The notes beneath the pieces are model-generated. The model made no database searches. It was given only the letters and a program-made list of their open reading frames with translations, and was not told the DNA's origin. Shown here one piece after another: positions 12,801 to 64,000 of a DNA stretch of 64,000 nt (position 1 is the stretch's first letter; every line of letters begins with the position of its first letter). Made by a program: the position numbers and the translations under genes. This DNA is from Ceratotherium simum simum. Its lineage: Eukaryota > Chordata > Mammalia > Perissodactyla > Rhinocerotidae. The stretch covers positions 20,364,487 through 20,428,486 of the forward strand of contig NW_004454180.1 in assembly GCF_000283155.1 (NCBI RefSeq), given 5' to 3'.

Positions 12801-14965
12801 ATGGTGAAATTCCTTGAAAAGCACAACTTACCAAAACTGATTCAGGATGAAATAAAAAATCAGAATAGCCTTATATCTAGTAAAGAAATGGAATCAATAT
12901 AAACAATTTCAAACAAAGAAAACTCCAAGCCCAAATGTTTTCATTGGTGGATTCTGTTAAACATTTAAGGAAGAAATGATATCAGCCTTACACAAACTCT
13001 TGTCTCATGAGGCCAGTATAACCCTGACATTATAAGAAAAGAAAATTACAGACCAATATCCCTATGAACATTGATACAAAAATATTAGTAAATTGAATCC
13101 GGAAATATATAAAAAAGGATGCTACATCATGACCAAATGGGATTTATTCCATGAATTCTAGGTTGGTTCAATATTCAAAAATCAGTCAATGAAATTCAGT
13201 ATATTAACAGAATATATGATCACCTCAATAGATGGAGAAAACAACGTTTGAAAAATTCAACACCCCTTCAGGATAAAAACTCTGAGCAAACCAGGAAAAA
13301 AAGAGAACATCAATCTGATAAAGGGCATCTAAGAAAAACCTACAGCCAACATTGTAATTAAAGTAAAACATTGATCGTTTGCCTGCTGAGATTAGTAATA
13401 AGGTCAGGGTGTCAACTCTTGGCACTTGATTCAATTTTCTGTTGAAGGCCATAGGGGGTACAAGAAGGAAAGGAAACGAAAGGCAAAGATTAGAAAGGAA
13501 GAAGTAAAAATCATGTGTTCCACAAATGACACGATTGTTAAACTAGAAAAATTTAGGGAATCTACAGAACAATTACTAGAACTAATAAGAGAATTTAGCA
13601 GTGTTGCATAATACCAGGTCAAGAAGCAAAAATCAGTTGTGTTTCTGTACAATTTGAAAATGAAACTAGTAACAAACAGTTTGAAAATGAAACTTTAAAA
13701 ACAATTCCATTTACAGTAACATCAAAGAACATAAAATAGTTAATAATTTAACAGACATGTATATAAGACCTGTACTCTAAAAACTATGAAATATTGCTGA
13801 GAGAAATTAAGGAAGACCTAAATAAATGAAAAGACACGTTCATGGATTCAAAGACTCAGTATTGTTAAGATGTCAGTTCTTCCCACGTTCCTCTATAGGT
13901 TCAATGCAATCCTGAGCAAAATCCCAATAGGCACTTTTTGTTTTGTAGGAATTGACAAGTTGATTCTTATTCCACAGTGAAATGCAGAGATCCTGGAATA
14001 GCCAATACAATCTTTACAGAGAAGAGTAAAGCAGTATCAGCACATAGATAAATGGAACACAGTCGAGTTAGAAATAGACCTGTACACATACAGTCAATAG
14101 ATTTTTTGACAAAGATGTCAAAGCTATTTGATGGGAGAAGGAAGAGTTTTCAACAAATGAAACAATTTGTGCTGCAACAATTATAAGTATGGAAATAATG
14201 AAACCTTGACCTCTACTTCACACTACAACAAAATTGAGATGATCATAGGCCTAAACGTAAAAGCTAAAAACACAAAGACCCTAAAGGAAAACACAACACC
14301 CTCATGACCTTGGAGTAGGCAAACATTTATCAGAGGACACAAAAAGCAGAAAACAAAAGAAAAAACTGATAAATTAGATCCCACCAAAATAAACTGCTCG
14401 AGACACCTTTAAGAAAATGAAATGGTAAGTCACAGATTGAGAGAAGATATTTAGAGTTTATATATTTGACAATGGGCTTGTATCCAGAAAAAATAAAAAG
14501 CTGGTAAATCTATAATACAAAGAGAACCAACTTAAGCAGGCAAAAGATTGGAGCAGCTGCTTCACGAAAGATCTATGAATGGCCAATAAGTACATGCAAA
14601 TGTGCCCAACATCATTAATTAATTGGGGAATCAAAATTAAAACCACAATAACACACCATTTCACACCGACCAAGACGGCAAAGAAACAAACAAACTGACC
14701 AGTGTGTATTTACTGGACGTGTGTCTCCTGGAGCTCTCTTACAGTCTGGGTGGGAATGCAAAATGGTATGGCCATTTTGGAAAACAGGTGGCAGTTTCTG
14801 TGAAGTTAAACATGCACTTTCCATAGGACCCACACACCTGGGGCAAGTGGTTACACCCCTATACATTTTTCGAAACTCATGGAATTGTACGTTTAATTAA
14901 AATCTGTGCATTTTATTGTATCTAAACTTCACCGCTATAAAAGCAAAACAAAAAGTAAAACAAAA
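9890..14965 (+). mobile_element. old L1 LINE, sense orientation, degraded, with a nested ERE
   Basis: About 5 kb of L1M-type sequence. The 5' portion (to about 11.3 kb) has the TAACGTCCAGCATAAAAT block. ORF2 is relic-like: a fragment at 11,708-11,896 encodes an endonuclease-domain piece with VYASNKRATN and VGDFNTP, and the surrounding frames are broken many times. The 3' end runs to about 14,965 (TCACCGCTATAAAAGC then A-rich). An ERE interrupts it at 12,474-12,672. It is incapable of movement. The left boundary is approximate. Confidence 0.8.
12474..12672 (-). mobile_element. ERE SINE (short type) inside L1
   Basis: Antisense copy: T-rich start, then AAAGCCCCAGTAGATAGTTG, and the reverse complement of the tRNA-derived head ending GGGGCCGGCCCC. 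The target-site duplication CAAAGTTGGTTTT is perfect (12,461-12,473 and 12,673-12,685), so the insertion boundaries are firm. Confidence 0.93.
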
Positions 14966-15111
14966 TGAAAACCACAAAACAATGCCCAGGGGTCCGCTTG
15001 GGTCCCCCGGGGTCGGCGCCCGCGCAGGGCTGGAAATCCGGCCGCGGGGGGGTGGAGGAAACCGCGGGAGGCGCGGCCGGGGAGCCTGCGCGCTGCGCCG
15101 CCGCTGGTTGC

Positions 15112-15126
15112 AGTTTCGATTTTTCC
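15112..15126 (-). promoter_or_regulatory. ISRE / IRF-element-like site
   Basis: AGTTTCGATTTTTCC on the + strand is close to the ISRE consensus AGTTTCNNTTTC (GAAA repeats on the - strand), with one mismatch in the second half. It lies about 150 bp before the RIGI ATG. RIGI is a known interferon-inducible gene with an IRF-binding element near its start site, so a regulatory role is likely but inferred. Confidence 0.6.
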
Positions 15127-15265
15127 TCCCCAGCGAAGGTTCCCCGGCAGCTCCTCCTCCGGGCGCGGGGTCCGTTTCCCCGCAAGTCCCTCCCGCCTCC
15201 CGCCGCCTTTAAAGGGAGCGCGGCGCGGGCGCAGCGGGGCCCTCGCGGGGAGCCGAGCCACCGCA

Positions 15266-55501
<40,236 letters not shown>

Positions 55502-55860
55502 CCTGACGACCTCAGTCTTCAGCTACAGGGAAGGGGTGACCTGAGTGAAGAAGAAATTAGCCCCAGTGGGTAAATCATGAATTGCTTGTACCACCATGAA
55601 GATGTTTTACCTGAGGCTTGTACCACACTGAATGTTTATTACTGAACTTCACCTTCTGTGTGTTAATTTCAACACTTTGTAGTCCATCATACATGTAAAG
55701 CACAAGGGAGGGAACCACAGCCCCGAATGCTCTTACGCCAATAGAGCTTTAAGTACTGGGGAAAAGTTACAAAGCCTGAACTTCCGTTTCTATCCTTCCC
55801 TTCAGAACCAACTGCCAGTGTGTACCCAGTAGCCACTCAGTACACACTGGAATAAATGAA
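55502..55860 (+). other. RIGI: RIGI 3' UTR (minimum extent)
   Basis: Non-coding sequence after the RIGI stop, up to the first AATAAA. The human gene has a longer 3' UTR, so the transcript may run on toward 57 kb; this is not decidable here. Confidence 0.5.
55851..55856 (+). terminator. candidate proximal poly(A) signal of RIGI
   Basis: AATAAA 350 nt after the stop, followed by ATGA repeats and a GT-containing stretch. A distal ATTAAA at 57,091-57,096 is an alternative. Confidence 0.4.
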
Positions 55861-55861
55861 T

Positions 55862-56885
55862 GAATGAATGTTGAAAGGGTTTTCCTGACTTCCATTTCTT
55901 TCCTGAACCTATGGTACACTGGCTTTTGCCCTTAATAATCTACTGCAGTTGTTCTTGTCAAGGTCACCAGTGACTCTGTTGCCAGATCCATTGGGCGCTT
56001 CTTTGGCCTTCTCTCCTTCGACCTCTTTGCTCCTGGTGAGTACTCTTTCCTTGGAACTCCCTCTTGGCTTCATCCTTTCCGGTTCTATCCCAGTCTTTTC
56101 TATTGGTTCCTTTTTACTGATCCCTTAAATGTGGATAATTCCAAGGGTTCAATATATATACATATACATATGTGTAATAGTTACATACGGTTGTGTTCTC
56201 TGTGTAGCAATGTGTGGCATGTAATCTTAAAATTCTGTAGTGGACAGCTTTTAGTAATGGGGGCATGTAAGTGATACAGTACTGCTTGAGAAGTTGATTT
56301 CTGTTCTTTTAGGTTATTGTACATCTTGCCCTATTAATTTGCTTTCTTAACCTGTGCCATCATTCCCTTTGAATGGTCATCTCAGGCCATTTTCCAACAA
56401 CAGTGGGTGGCAAACATTTGGACTGTGTTCTCAGTTAGGTCCCTTGGATGATACTGATGAGGCAGTTTAATTTGCTGTCCTATTTACAAAATTAGAATAC
56501 ATATCCGGATGGCTTTCCAGTGTCACTTAACAAGGTTTGCTGATGCTCCAGAGCTTAGTTTGGGGTTTTCTAGACACGGAGACAGCTGCCTGAGTTCTGC
56601 TGTTTCCATCCAGGCCAAGGTATTTTGTGTTCAATTCCGGGTAGGCTCTAGAGTGATTTAAGCATCTTCCTAAAACAGACTCAGATTAGTTGTTTGTAAT
56701 TCACCAGGACCATCAATGGCCTAAACAAACCTCCAAACATCATAAAATGTTAATAATATGTTCAACATGTGATTGCATAACTCTTTTCAAGTGGCACCTA
56801 TTTACATCTTTGGTGTCCAAGAGACCACCCATGCTACCCAAATCAACCCCAGAGATCAGTGGGGTGACATGCTACAGCCACCTCC
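55862..56885. other. downstream of RIGI: possible extended 3' UTR
   Basis: No coding potential. The start (55,930-56,100) resembles worn LINE-2 text (GGTCACCAGTGACTCTGTTG). It may be transcribed if RIGI uses a distal poly(A) site. Confidence 0.4.
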
Positions 56886-56889
56886 CTCT

Positions 56890-57065
56890 CCATTTCATCT
56901 GGCTGAGAATTGGAGAACCTGCCAGTTACATAACCTCTCCTTGGCTTAATTTTCTTCTTCTGTAAAACAAGGATAATACATAACTCTAAGGGCTAGTAGA
57001 GGGTTTTAACTGAAATGTGTGAAAAGTACATGATATAAACAGTGGTTGCTTGATAATGGTTATTA
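56890..57065 (+). repeat. MIR SINE
   Basis: Diverged MIR: CCTCTCCTTGGCTTAATTTTC then TTCTTCTGTAAAACAAGG and a GTGGTTGCTTGATAATGG tail. Confidence 0.6.
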
Positions 57066-57174
57066 CTAGAAGTAGTCTTAGTAAGACTCAATTAAAATGG
57101 ATTATTAAAGCCAACTTTCTTGCTGACTTTTATTCATTTTCCACTTATATTTCATTAGAGTATTCAGGTTCTGG

Positions 57175-57990
57175 TCACCAATTCCAGTGTAGGGGTTTCC
57201 CCACACCACTGAGCAATTCTCCAACACCAGCTGGGTGTCCTATGATTTAGCTCAGTTCTGGCACTATCTACCTGGAGATCCCGTCAGATCCCGCAGGTTA
57301 AGGGCTCAGTCCTACAAGACTGCCACCCCCCCGCCCTCCCTGGCCCAGCCCCACTTCAGACGCCAGTCACAAGTTCAGGTTATCACCTGTGCTTCTGGAC
57401 TGACTGTCTCTAGATTGGAGGTTCTTACGACCTCCTCCTTGGGTTCAGTTAATTTGCTAGAGCATTTCAAGGAACTCCGAGAAAGATTTTACTTGCTAGA
57501 TCACTGGTTTATTATAAAAGGATATAACTCAGGAACAGCCAGGTGGAAGAGAGGCAGCTCTTCCATCAAGGTGTGGGGAAAGGGCGTGGGGTGTCCATGG
57601 CCTCTCCAGGCGCACCACTCTCCCCAAATCTCCACGTGGCCACCAACCCAGAAGCTCTCCGAACCCTGTCCTTTTGGGTTTTTATGGAGGCTTCCTTCCA
57701 TAGGCATGATTGATTAAATTATTGGCCATTGGCATTTGATTCAACCTCTAACTCCTCTTCCCTCCCCAGAGGTCAGAGGGTAGGACTGCAAGTTCCAACC
57801 TTCTAATCACATAGTTGGTTCTCCTGGCAACCAGCCCCCATCCAAAAAAAGGTTACCTCGTTAACATAACAAACACTTTTGCCGCTGTCATCACTTAGGA
57901 AATTCCAAGAGTTTTAGGAGCTCTGTGCCAGAAATGAGGATGAAGACCAAATATATACACTTGTATTTCTTATTATAAATCACAGTCCTA
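57175..57990. mobile_element. LTR-like interspersed repeat (ERVL-type candidate)
   Basis: Phrases GCTAGAGCATTTCAAGGAACT, CTGGTTTATTATAAAAGGAT then ATAACTCAGGAACAGCC, CTTTTGGGTTTTTATGGAGG and AGGCATGATTGATTAAAT recur in a common mammalian LTR. The 160-codon frame at 57,235-57,717 falls entirely on it. Confidence 0.6.
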
Positions 57991-60508
57991 CAAGTCTCTC
58001 TTTTTAAATGTGATTGCCTTTTTTGGATGTTGTTGTTTAAGAACTCCAATAGGATGTATAAAACATCGACTGGAAATCTATTTGAGAAAAGTTCTCTCCA
58101 GTATCTAACTGGTTCAGTTTGGATGAAGGTGAATAGTCCTCACTTCTCTTCAACCAATAGAAGGCGGCAGACTAAAGCAGAAACAAGAAAAACTCAGAAT
58201 TTGCTAGTTTGACTTGAGCATGGAGTCAAGCCATTGCCAGGCCTAGAGCCTGGAAGAGGACAGGCACTTGGTTAATATTTACTGAATGAAAGACACTGGT
58301 AGGTAGAGTTCAAAAATTGCAAACTCTTGACTGACACCCAAATGCTGGTCATTGGATTTCTAGATCAAAGGCTGCATTTCAGAACCAGCTGGGGAGTCTT
58401 TTTCATGGGCACACGCCCAGCCCCCATTCGAACATCCTGGCAGGGCGTCCAGCCACGTGTGGTTTTCGCAGCTCCTCAGTGGTTCAGATACCGTCCCTTA
58501 TACAACCACAGGATCTTGTTATCTCTGTCGTCCCTGCCAATGCCCACGTCGTGATATTTTCCCCTGAAATGAAAAGTCCCATTCAATCAAATGCCTAATT
58601 GCATAACAAGGGCAGTAAAGTCTGATTCCTGTCTTTAAAATTGATATTATTATTTGATTTTAAAAAACAAAGAAGCCGTCAGGTCTGCGTTTCCTCAAGC
58701 ACGTCCTGTGGAACACAGTGCTGAGATGCTCTGAAGAGCATACTCCGTGGTGTGATGGGTTTCTGTGGTGCCTGCTGCCCCCTCCCCTCAAATGAGAGGT
58801 TTACAGCCTGCCTTGTCATTGTGTGTCACTGTGTCAGTTCTGCGGTAATAAGACCCAGTTAACCCACTGGTTCCCAAATACACTGACCCTGAAACTCTTA
58901 CTCATGGGATGTCGTTAACTTCTTGTAGAAGCAGGTAGCTGCCCCAATGCTGACCAGACAACCAGAACCTAACTGGACAATTAATTACAGGATCTGACCA
59001 GTAACTCTGTTTTATTATGCTATGAAATAAAACTATAAATTTCATAAATTTATAAAACTAAAAACTCCATAAATCTGCACTGAATATGTAGGCTTCAGTT
59101 CTTGGGATGCAAATTATTAAAACTGTTAAAATATCGGCTATAATTATATAATCATTGTTCATGATAATTAGGCTGTTGGGTGAACAAAAGCCACGTGGGT
59201 GTTAAATTCTGTTGTGGCCATGACATTTGCCAACTTTCTAACAGGGCGGCCAGTGGAGCCTTGGTTACTGTTTTTTAGAACAGAACTCGAACTTGCTCCT
59301 ACATAATCCTGTGGAGTTCACCGCACTGTCCTAACATAACCCTGAAAGGGAAACTGCCCAAAATAAGGTTCTTCATTTAGGTGACTAGGAAACTCCCAGT
59401 ATTTTAGGCCAGGGACTACTGGGAGCCAAATCTCTAAGATCACAAATTTCTAATTGTCACCCAGCGCTGCTGGTGGCCATACCCCCGGCACATGGAGCGG
59501 CCCAAAAGAATGAGGCCATCACAAATGGAAGGTAAGATGAGAGGGGAAACGATGGGAGGGGGCCTGAGTTTGAGTCCCTAGATCCAATCAAGCCTGTGGT
59601 CATGGCTACCCCTGTCCTTCAAGGTCTATGAACCAATTATTATTTTCTCGGCTTAAGCCAGTTTGAGTTGTGCTTCTAACACCATAACTGAGAGTCATGA
59701 CTAATATATCCTTCCCCTAGATCGCTGTCCATGCACCACAAAGACGTGGGGGTGTACGCACCCACAGGAAGGCCGTGCCACAGCCAAAGACACATGTGCT
59801 TCTTTGCTGGATTAAATCTGTCAGTTAACTCACTGTGCGCACCAAGGAATGCCTGTTTCCCGAGGAGAGATCAGGCAGTGACGGGTTTGGAAAAACACAA
59901 GAATAAGGAGATGGGAATCCTACAGAGAGGAAGCAGGACCGGGGCCAGGAAGAGCAGCATACTTTAACCTGGGGAGGAGGAGGACCAGTGCCTTCTTGAG
60001 AAACCAGGTAAAAGGGGCTGGTTTGTTGAGCCTTGTTGTGGGCAAGGATGTGACACTGGCCAAGACGCTATTAGTGAAAAGGATGGAGCGTGTGTTTGGA
60101 GGTACAAGGGCAGAGTCCAGAGTGACGGGACTCCATTCTACCAGACACAGCCACCGAATGCGGGGAGCTAGATCGCTCCCCAGACGCTCAGAAATGGGGA
60201 GCCAGGAGGGTGAGGGTCTGCTCGTTCGGCCTTGCTTAGTGTTTTTATGCTGGGACTGATCCTAATCTGAGGGTCACAGGCTTTTCTGTACAGCAGGGTC
60301 TGTTTGTAATTTTGGTTCATGAGCACAGGTTAGACCCTGGACCTCAGAGGCAGGGATGCTCAGTGACCTGTCCTGTCCCTCCTCCAGGAAGAGATGCGGA
60401 CAGGACTTGATCCTAGGCGTTCTGATGACCAGGCCACAGCCCCTGAGAGCTAACGTTGGGATTTAAAATTCATTACAAAGAGATTAACTTGTAAGCTACA
60501 AGGTGCCC
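57991..60508. other. RIGI-ACO1 intergenic, no gene seen
   Basis: Short frames only. A MER5-like scrap may lie at 58,360-58,480 (TTCAGAACCAGCTGGGGAGT). Otherwise unassigned. Confidence 0.4.
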
Positions 60509-60902
60509 TGTCAGGGACTGAATGTTTGTGTGCCCCACCAAATTCATGTGTTGAAGCCCTAACGCCCACTGTGACTCTGGAGATGGGACCTCTAAGGAAG
60601 CAACTAAGGTTAAATGAGGTCACCTGGGTGGGGTGCTGATCTGGGGGGGGGGGGGCCCTTACAAGAGGAGACACCGGAGAGCTGTTCTTTCTCTCTCCAT
60701 GCGCGTGCATTAAGGAAGGGCCACGAGGGCACCGGAGAAGGCGGCCATCCAAAGCCAGGAAGAGAGCTCTCACCAGAAAACGAATTGGCTGCAACCTTAA
60801 TCTTGGACTTCTAGCCTCCAGAAGTGTGAGAAAATCAATTGCTGATGTTTGAGCCACCCAGTCTATGATATTTTGATATGGCAGCTGGAGTAGACTAAGA
60901 CA
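60509..60902 (+). mobile_element. MaLR (MLT1-type) LTR
   Basis: TGTCAGGGACTGAATGTTTG start, CACCAAATTCATGTGTTGAA, ATCTTGGACTTCTAGCCTCC, TTGAGCCACCCAGTCTATGA, ending TAGACTAAGACA. Includes a run of 13 G. The 155-codon antisense frame (60,450-60,917) is a by-product of this repeat. Confidence 0.85.
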
Positions 60903-61225
60903 TGTGCCCTGAAACAACTTCAGTGATGAAAACGAGCAGAGAAATCAGTACGAAAATCAAAAAAATTATGATCTGCTCGCCATACTACATTATCGCTCCT
61001 GCTACCCTCCTGTCTGGTCCCAAACAAGGCAGAGGACAGATAGGTTCCTCAACACTTCCGTTTTACCTGCACAGATGTGGCTGTAAAAACAGGAGAACTT
61101 GAAGGTCATCCAGGCTTCAGGATGCTGCGGTCTGAGATCTGCCCTGCTCCCAACACCCCCAAACTAGAGCCACACACACAGCAGAAGTCAATTCCAAAGT
61201 CAGAACGTCTTCCTTGAAAATAGAT

Positions 61226-61939
61226 TTAATCTTATTCAAATTAGAAATGTTCACCTCCAAAGTCCTCCTCTTGACCAATGAAGAATTTTCTGGGAAAATT
61301 TTTCAAGATAGATAGTGCAAGAAAACTTCACATTTCTTTACTGTTGATCTATCAAAAGGTACATAACTAAAAAATATCAGCATTTGACCTGTCCACGAGG
61401 TGTCAGAATCATTCACTCTGAAGAAAAAGGGGGAGTTGACACACTGATTTGAAGTGTAGAAAGTTCTTCTCTACCACTGTCAGTTAACACTGGTATAAGA
61501 TGCAAAGGCCAGTGACCCCCAGGGAAAGCAGAGGAGGAGAGGAGAACAGAGGGGAACTAAAGAAGGGCGGGAGACCCCTTCTGAGACGACTCATTTGTGT
61601 TCAGCTGAACATTACCAGGTGAGAGTGACAAATCATCGTTCTGTGATCAGTAACTTTAAAGACGAGCTCAGTTCTCTCTTCCTGCACTACTGACATTCCC
61701 ACCATTCTAGCTTCAAATTCTAGAAAAAGATAAAAAGATTAACAGAGATAGCGAAGGTAGAAACTGCTGATTTTGCGCCTGGAGGCCTGGCACCAGCACC
61801 CCAGTGCTCGGGCGCTCATCTGTGAGGCAGCACCCTGAGGGAGGCAGGAGGGACGCTTCTGCACCCGGGCCCCGCCGGCTGGGGGCGCCGCGCTCTCCCT
61901 GGCAGAGCTCGGAGTGCAGGGCTCCTAAGAAGCGAGGGC
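61226..61939 (-). other. ACO1: ACO1 3' UTR (inferred extent)
   Basis: Non-coding sequence after the ACO1 stop on the - strand. A possible ATTAAA poly(A) signal on the - strand lies at 61,226-61,231. The extent is inference. Confidence 0.4.
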
Positions 61940-62053
61940 CTACTTGGCCATCCTGCGGATCATGTAGTTGAGGATGCCCCCGTTGTGGAAGTAAGTGAGC
62001 TCCACGTCGGTGTCAAACCTCATGACGGCCTGGAAGGTCTTCCCGGTATCCAG
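61940..62053 (-). CDS. ACO1: ACO1 last coding exon and stop
   Basis: 114 nt: 37 codons from LDTGKTFQ to RRMAK and a TAG stop (+ strand 61,940-61,942). Acceptor ATCACAG. Near-identical to other mammalian ACO1 C-termini as I recall them. Confidence 0.96.
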   Translation of the reverse strand: MDTGKTFQAVMRFDTDVELTYFHNGGILNYMIRRMAK

Positions 62054-63162
62054 CTGTGATGACAAAGCAGCAGAAAAGAACCTTTGAGGGAGGAGGCGAG
62101 GCAGCAGTCAGGGGGGACCCCGCCCAGCCTGCCCGCAGGACTGCCCCTCAAAGTGTGGTCCGCACACCAGCAGCGCCCGGGAGCGTGTGCAGTCTCTGGC
62201 CCCAGCCCAGCCCCGCTGAGTCAGAGGCTGCGCTTTAACGAGGTCCCCAGCAGACTCGTCTGCAGAGTATAAATGACAGAAGCGAGAGACAGCAGGGAAT
62301 TCGACATAGCCTCTCAGGGAGCAGCTACCAGCAACGTTTAGGACAACATTTTCTGAACCCTCTCTGGGAGCTCCCTGCGGATAGAAGCGTTGCAGGCTCG
62401 CTGAGGTCTCATCTCGGCTGTCCCTCAGGCGGCTGGCCCAGCCGCTCACACTGGGACACAGACCTCAGCCGTGGCCTCTGCCCGGGTGTCTGAGTCACCC
62501 CGAGACCTTGGTGCCAGGCGCTCAATCCTCACCTCGCCCAGGGAGCTGTCATTTTTACCTCGGGGTTGATCAAAGCCTGGGGCCTGGGGTGAGACTCAGG
62601 GATGGAGTGAGTGTGTCTGCTGTTCACATTTTTACAACAAAAAGGTGTTTTTTAGAGAATGTCCTATCCCTGAGCCTTCATCACTATTCTCTGGGCCACG
62701 TGACATCAGGAGAAACAGGAGCTAGTGGGGCTGGTAGGTAAGAAAGGAACTGATGATAACTCTACGGATAAACAGAAATAAGTAACAGACCAGCAGGCAT
62801 CATGCTCACTGTGCTGTGAAGGCAGGTGGAACAGCTGCTGGCAGAGCGCCTATGTCCAATGCTGGCCTAAGGAGGGATTTTTTCCCTTCCACATCCCACT
62901 GATTTCCTTCTCACAAGGTTGATACAAACGCAGGGTCCCTTTTAGCCGGGCCTGGCCTGAGGGGGCTCTGGCTTACCTTGACCTGGACTTTCATTCGTGG
63001 TTTGAGGTTTTCTGGAATGCTGACAGTGTATCGCTCCTGCCCGGTGAGTCCCAGGGTGTCAGCGGTCTCCCCAGGGAGATACTCGAGCGGGATCACCCCC
63101 ATGCCGACCAGGTTACTGCGGTGAATGCGCTCGTAGCTCTCAGCCAGTACAGCTTTGATCCC
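61940..63162 (-). CDS. ACO1: ACO1 (IRP1), last two coding exons (partial)
   Basis: CDS: complement(join(61940..62053, 62977..63162)), continuing beyond the right edge. Together these encode the last 99 residues of cytosolic aconitase / iron regulatory protein 1. With its 4Fe-4S cluster the protein isomerises citrate to isocitrate; without it, it binds iron-responsive elements in ferritin and transferrin-receptor mRNAs. The segment belongs to domain 4 ([20 protein letters not shown]; then [20 protein letters not shown]; ending [11 protein letters not shown]). Cluster-ligand cysteines and the active-site SRD region lie upstream, outside these exons. Both exons are in phase 0, flanked by AG acceptors and a GTAAGC donor. 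ACO1 converges with RIGI, as in other mammals. Confidence 0.95.
62144..62262 (+). mobile_element. MER5-like fragment in ACO1 intron
   Basis: CTCAAAGTGTGGTCCGCACA then CCAGCAGC and GAGTCAGAGGCTGCGCTTTA are MER5 words, unusually GC-rich here. Confidence 0.55.
62263..62976. other. ACO1 last intron, remainder: nothing recognised
   Basis: Mixed sequence without identifiable exon or repeat. Confidence 0.4.
62977..63162 (-). CDS. ACO1: ACO1 penultimate coding exon
   Basis: 186 nt, 62 codons, [10 protein letters not shown]...[12 protein letters not shown]. On the - strand the acceptor CATCAG precedes GGGATCAAAG and the donor is GTAAGC. No frameshift. Confidence 0.95.
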
Positions 63163-64000
63163 CTGATGAGCCAAGACAGCAGTTTGGACACAGTTCTGAT
63201 TTTTCTTTAGATACACAAAAACTTTTCAGAAGACTTCCTGAGTCAAAACTCTTCTCATACCTAAATCCTTTATGAGTACCATTTAATCCTTTACAGAAAA
63301 TGCTACCCTCCCGTTACACAGTAGCTAGTCTGAACTGAGTGCCTACAAGGCACAGGCACGGGGTGAGCACGTAAATGAATTCTCTCTTTCCCCCTCCGCC
63401 AACCCTGGGAGGTGGAAGCTGTGACAGCACCGTCCCCCTTGACCCAGGGAGTTAGTTGTAGTTTCTGGTATTTGAATCCACGCAGTCTGACTGTGCACTT
63501 GGCCACTTTGTGAGACAACATCTCTTAGCAAACTTCCACTGTATCTGGAATCCAGACCACAAACAACATAAAGAAAACTCTTTCCTTTCCCTTAAAATTT
63601 GCTATTATTGTAGATGCACTGGCAGACACAGAAGATTTAATCACAAAAGCAACCTTCAGAACATACTACAGAGAAAGTAAATGCTTACCTGCTATGTGAT
63701 GCTTTTATACTTCCTGTCTCAAGAATAAATGGCATTGAATATAGTCTCGATATTAAGCTTCCTATAAAGCAGATTTTATTGGTTTATCTATAACTGGTGT
63801 GGGAGATCAAGATTTGGCCACCCTGAAATCTATCTCTTTACCTTGGTTGTTTTCTCTAGGGACGTTTGACCCCCCCCCCCCACTAACTGCCTAAAGAATT
63901 TGACATGGTGGCTCCTTCCTGGAACAGATCTATCATGATGGCTGTAAAGATAATGTAGGATGGAGGTTACAATAGAAAAGGCACCAACAAGCCCCTCTTA
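63163..64000. other. ACO1 intron to window edge
   Basis: Intronic. A MIR-like stretch lies at about 63,330-63,490 (CTAGTCTGAACTGAGTGCCT; TGGTATTTGAATCCACGCAG). A poly(C) run is at about 63,871-63,883. No further ACO1 exon is seen before the edge. Confidence 0.5.

Noticed and set aside
57235..57717. 160-codon sense open frame
   Set aside because: Coincides with an LTR-like repeat seen widely in mammals; no protein similarity.
60450..60917. 155-codon antisense open frame
   Set aside because: Lies entirely on an MLT1-type LTR; the apparent coding potential comes from the repeat.

Overview
The window is mammalian nuclear DNA, almost certainly from a perissodactyl and most likely an equid. Twelve tRNA-Ser-derived SINE copies of the equine ERE type (GGCCGGCCC at the 5' end, A-rich 3' tail) lie across it, several with perfect target-site duplications. 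A rhinoceros or tapir cannot be excluded. Gene order and exon structure are those of the conserved mammalian TOPORS - RIGI (DDX58) - ACO1 neighbourhood, shown with TOPORS and RIGI on the + strand and ACO1 on the - strand. Layout: 1-173 is the last coding segment of TOPORS, followed by its 3' UTR with two candidate poly(A) signals. From about 0.8 to 15 kb is intergenic DNA with LINE-2, hAT/MER5-type DNA transposons and a long degraded L1 (about 9.9-14.97 kb) that ends at the edge of a CpG-rich promoter. From 15,266 to 55,501 lies the complete RIGI coding sequence: 18 exons, all with GT/AG introns, joining to 2,790 nt (929 residues plus stop) with no frameshift or premature stop. From 55.5 to 61.9 kb are RIGI 3' UTR/intergenic DNA and old repeats. 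From 61,940 to 63,162 on the - strand are the last two coding exons of ACO1, and the rest of ACO1 lies beyond the right edge. RIGI encodes the cytosolic sensor of 5'-triphosphate double-stranded RNA: two CARDs, a DECH-box helicase (Hel1, Hel2i, Hel2), a pincer and a zinc-binding C-terminal domain. Every catalytic and RNA-binding residue I checked is present. Compared with the human protein as I remember it, the main structural difference is a five-codon extension at the end of exon 10, which looks like a shift of the 5' splice site 15 nt downstream. TOPORS (ubiquitin/SUMO E3 ligase) and ACO1 (cytosolic aconitase/IRP1) are neighbours by synteny, not members of a shared pathway. RIGI and ACO1 converge tail to tail. 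The introns record nested insertions: ERE in MaLR LTR, solo class-I-type LTR in L1, tRNA-Glu-derived SINE and ERE in L1, and ERE plus an LTR-like element in an antisense L1. A 100-N assembly gap sits inside the poly(T) of one ERE in intron 16. I see no CRISPR, operon, toxin or phage-like system and no convincing previously undescribed gene. The most checkable novelties are the exon-10 extension, a 17-bp perfect hairpin in intron 16, the tRNA-Glu SINE with a long non-tRNA body, and the intact antisense solo LTR in intron 1. Repeat family names are from memory of consensus sequences and were not run against a library.
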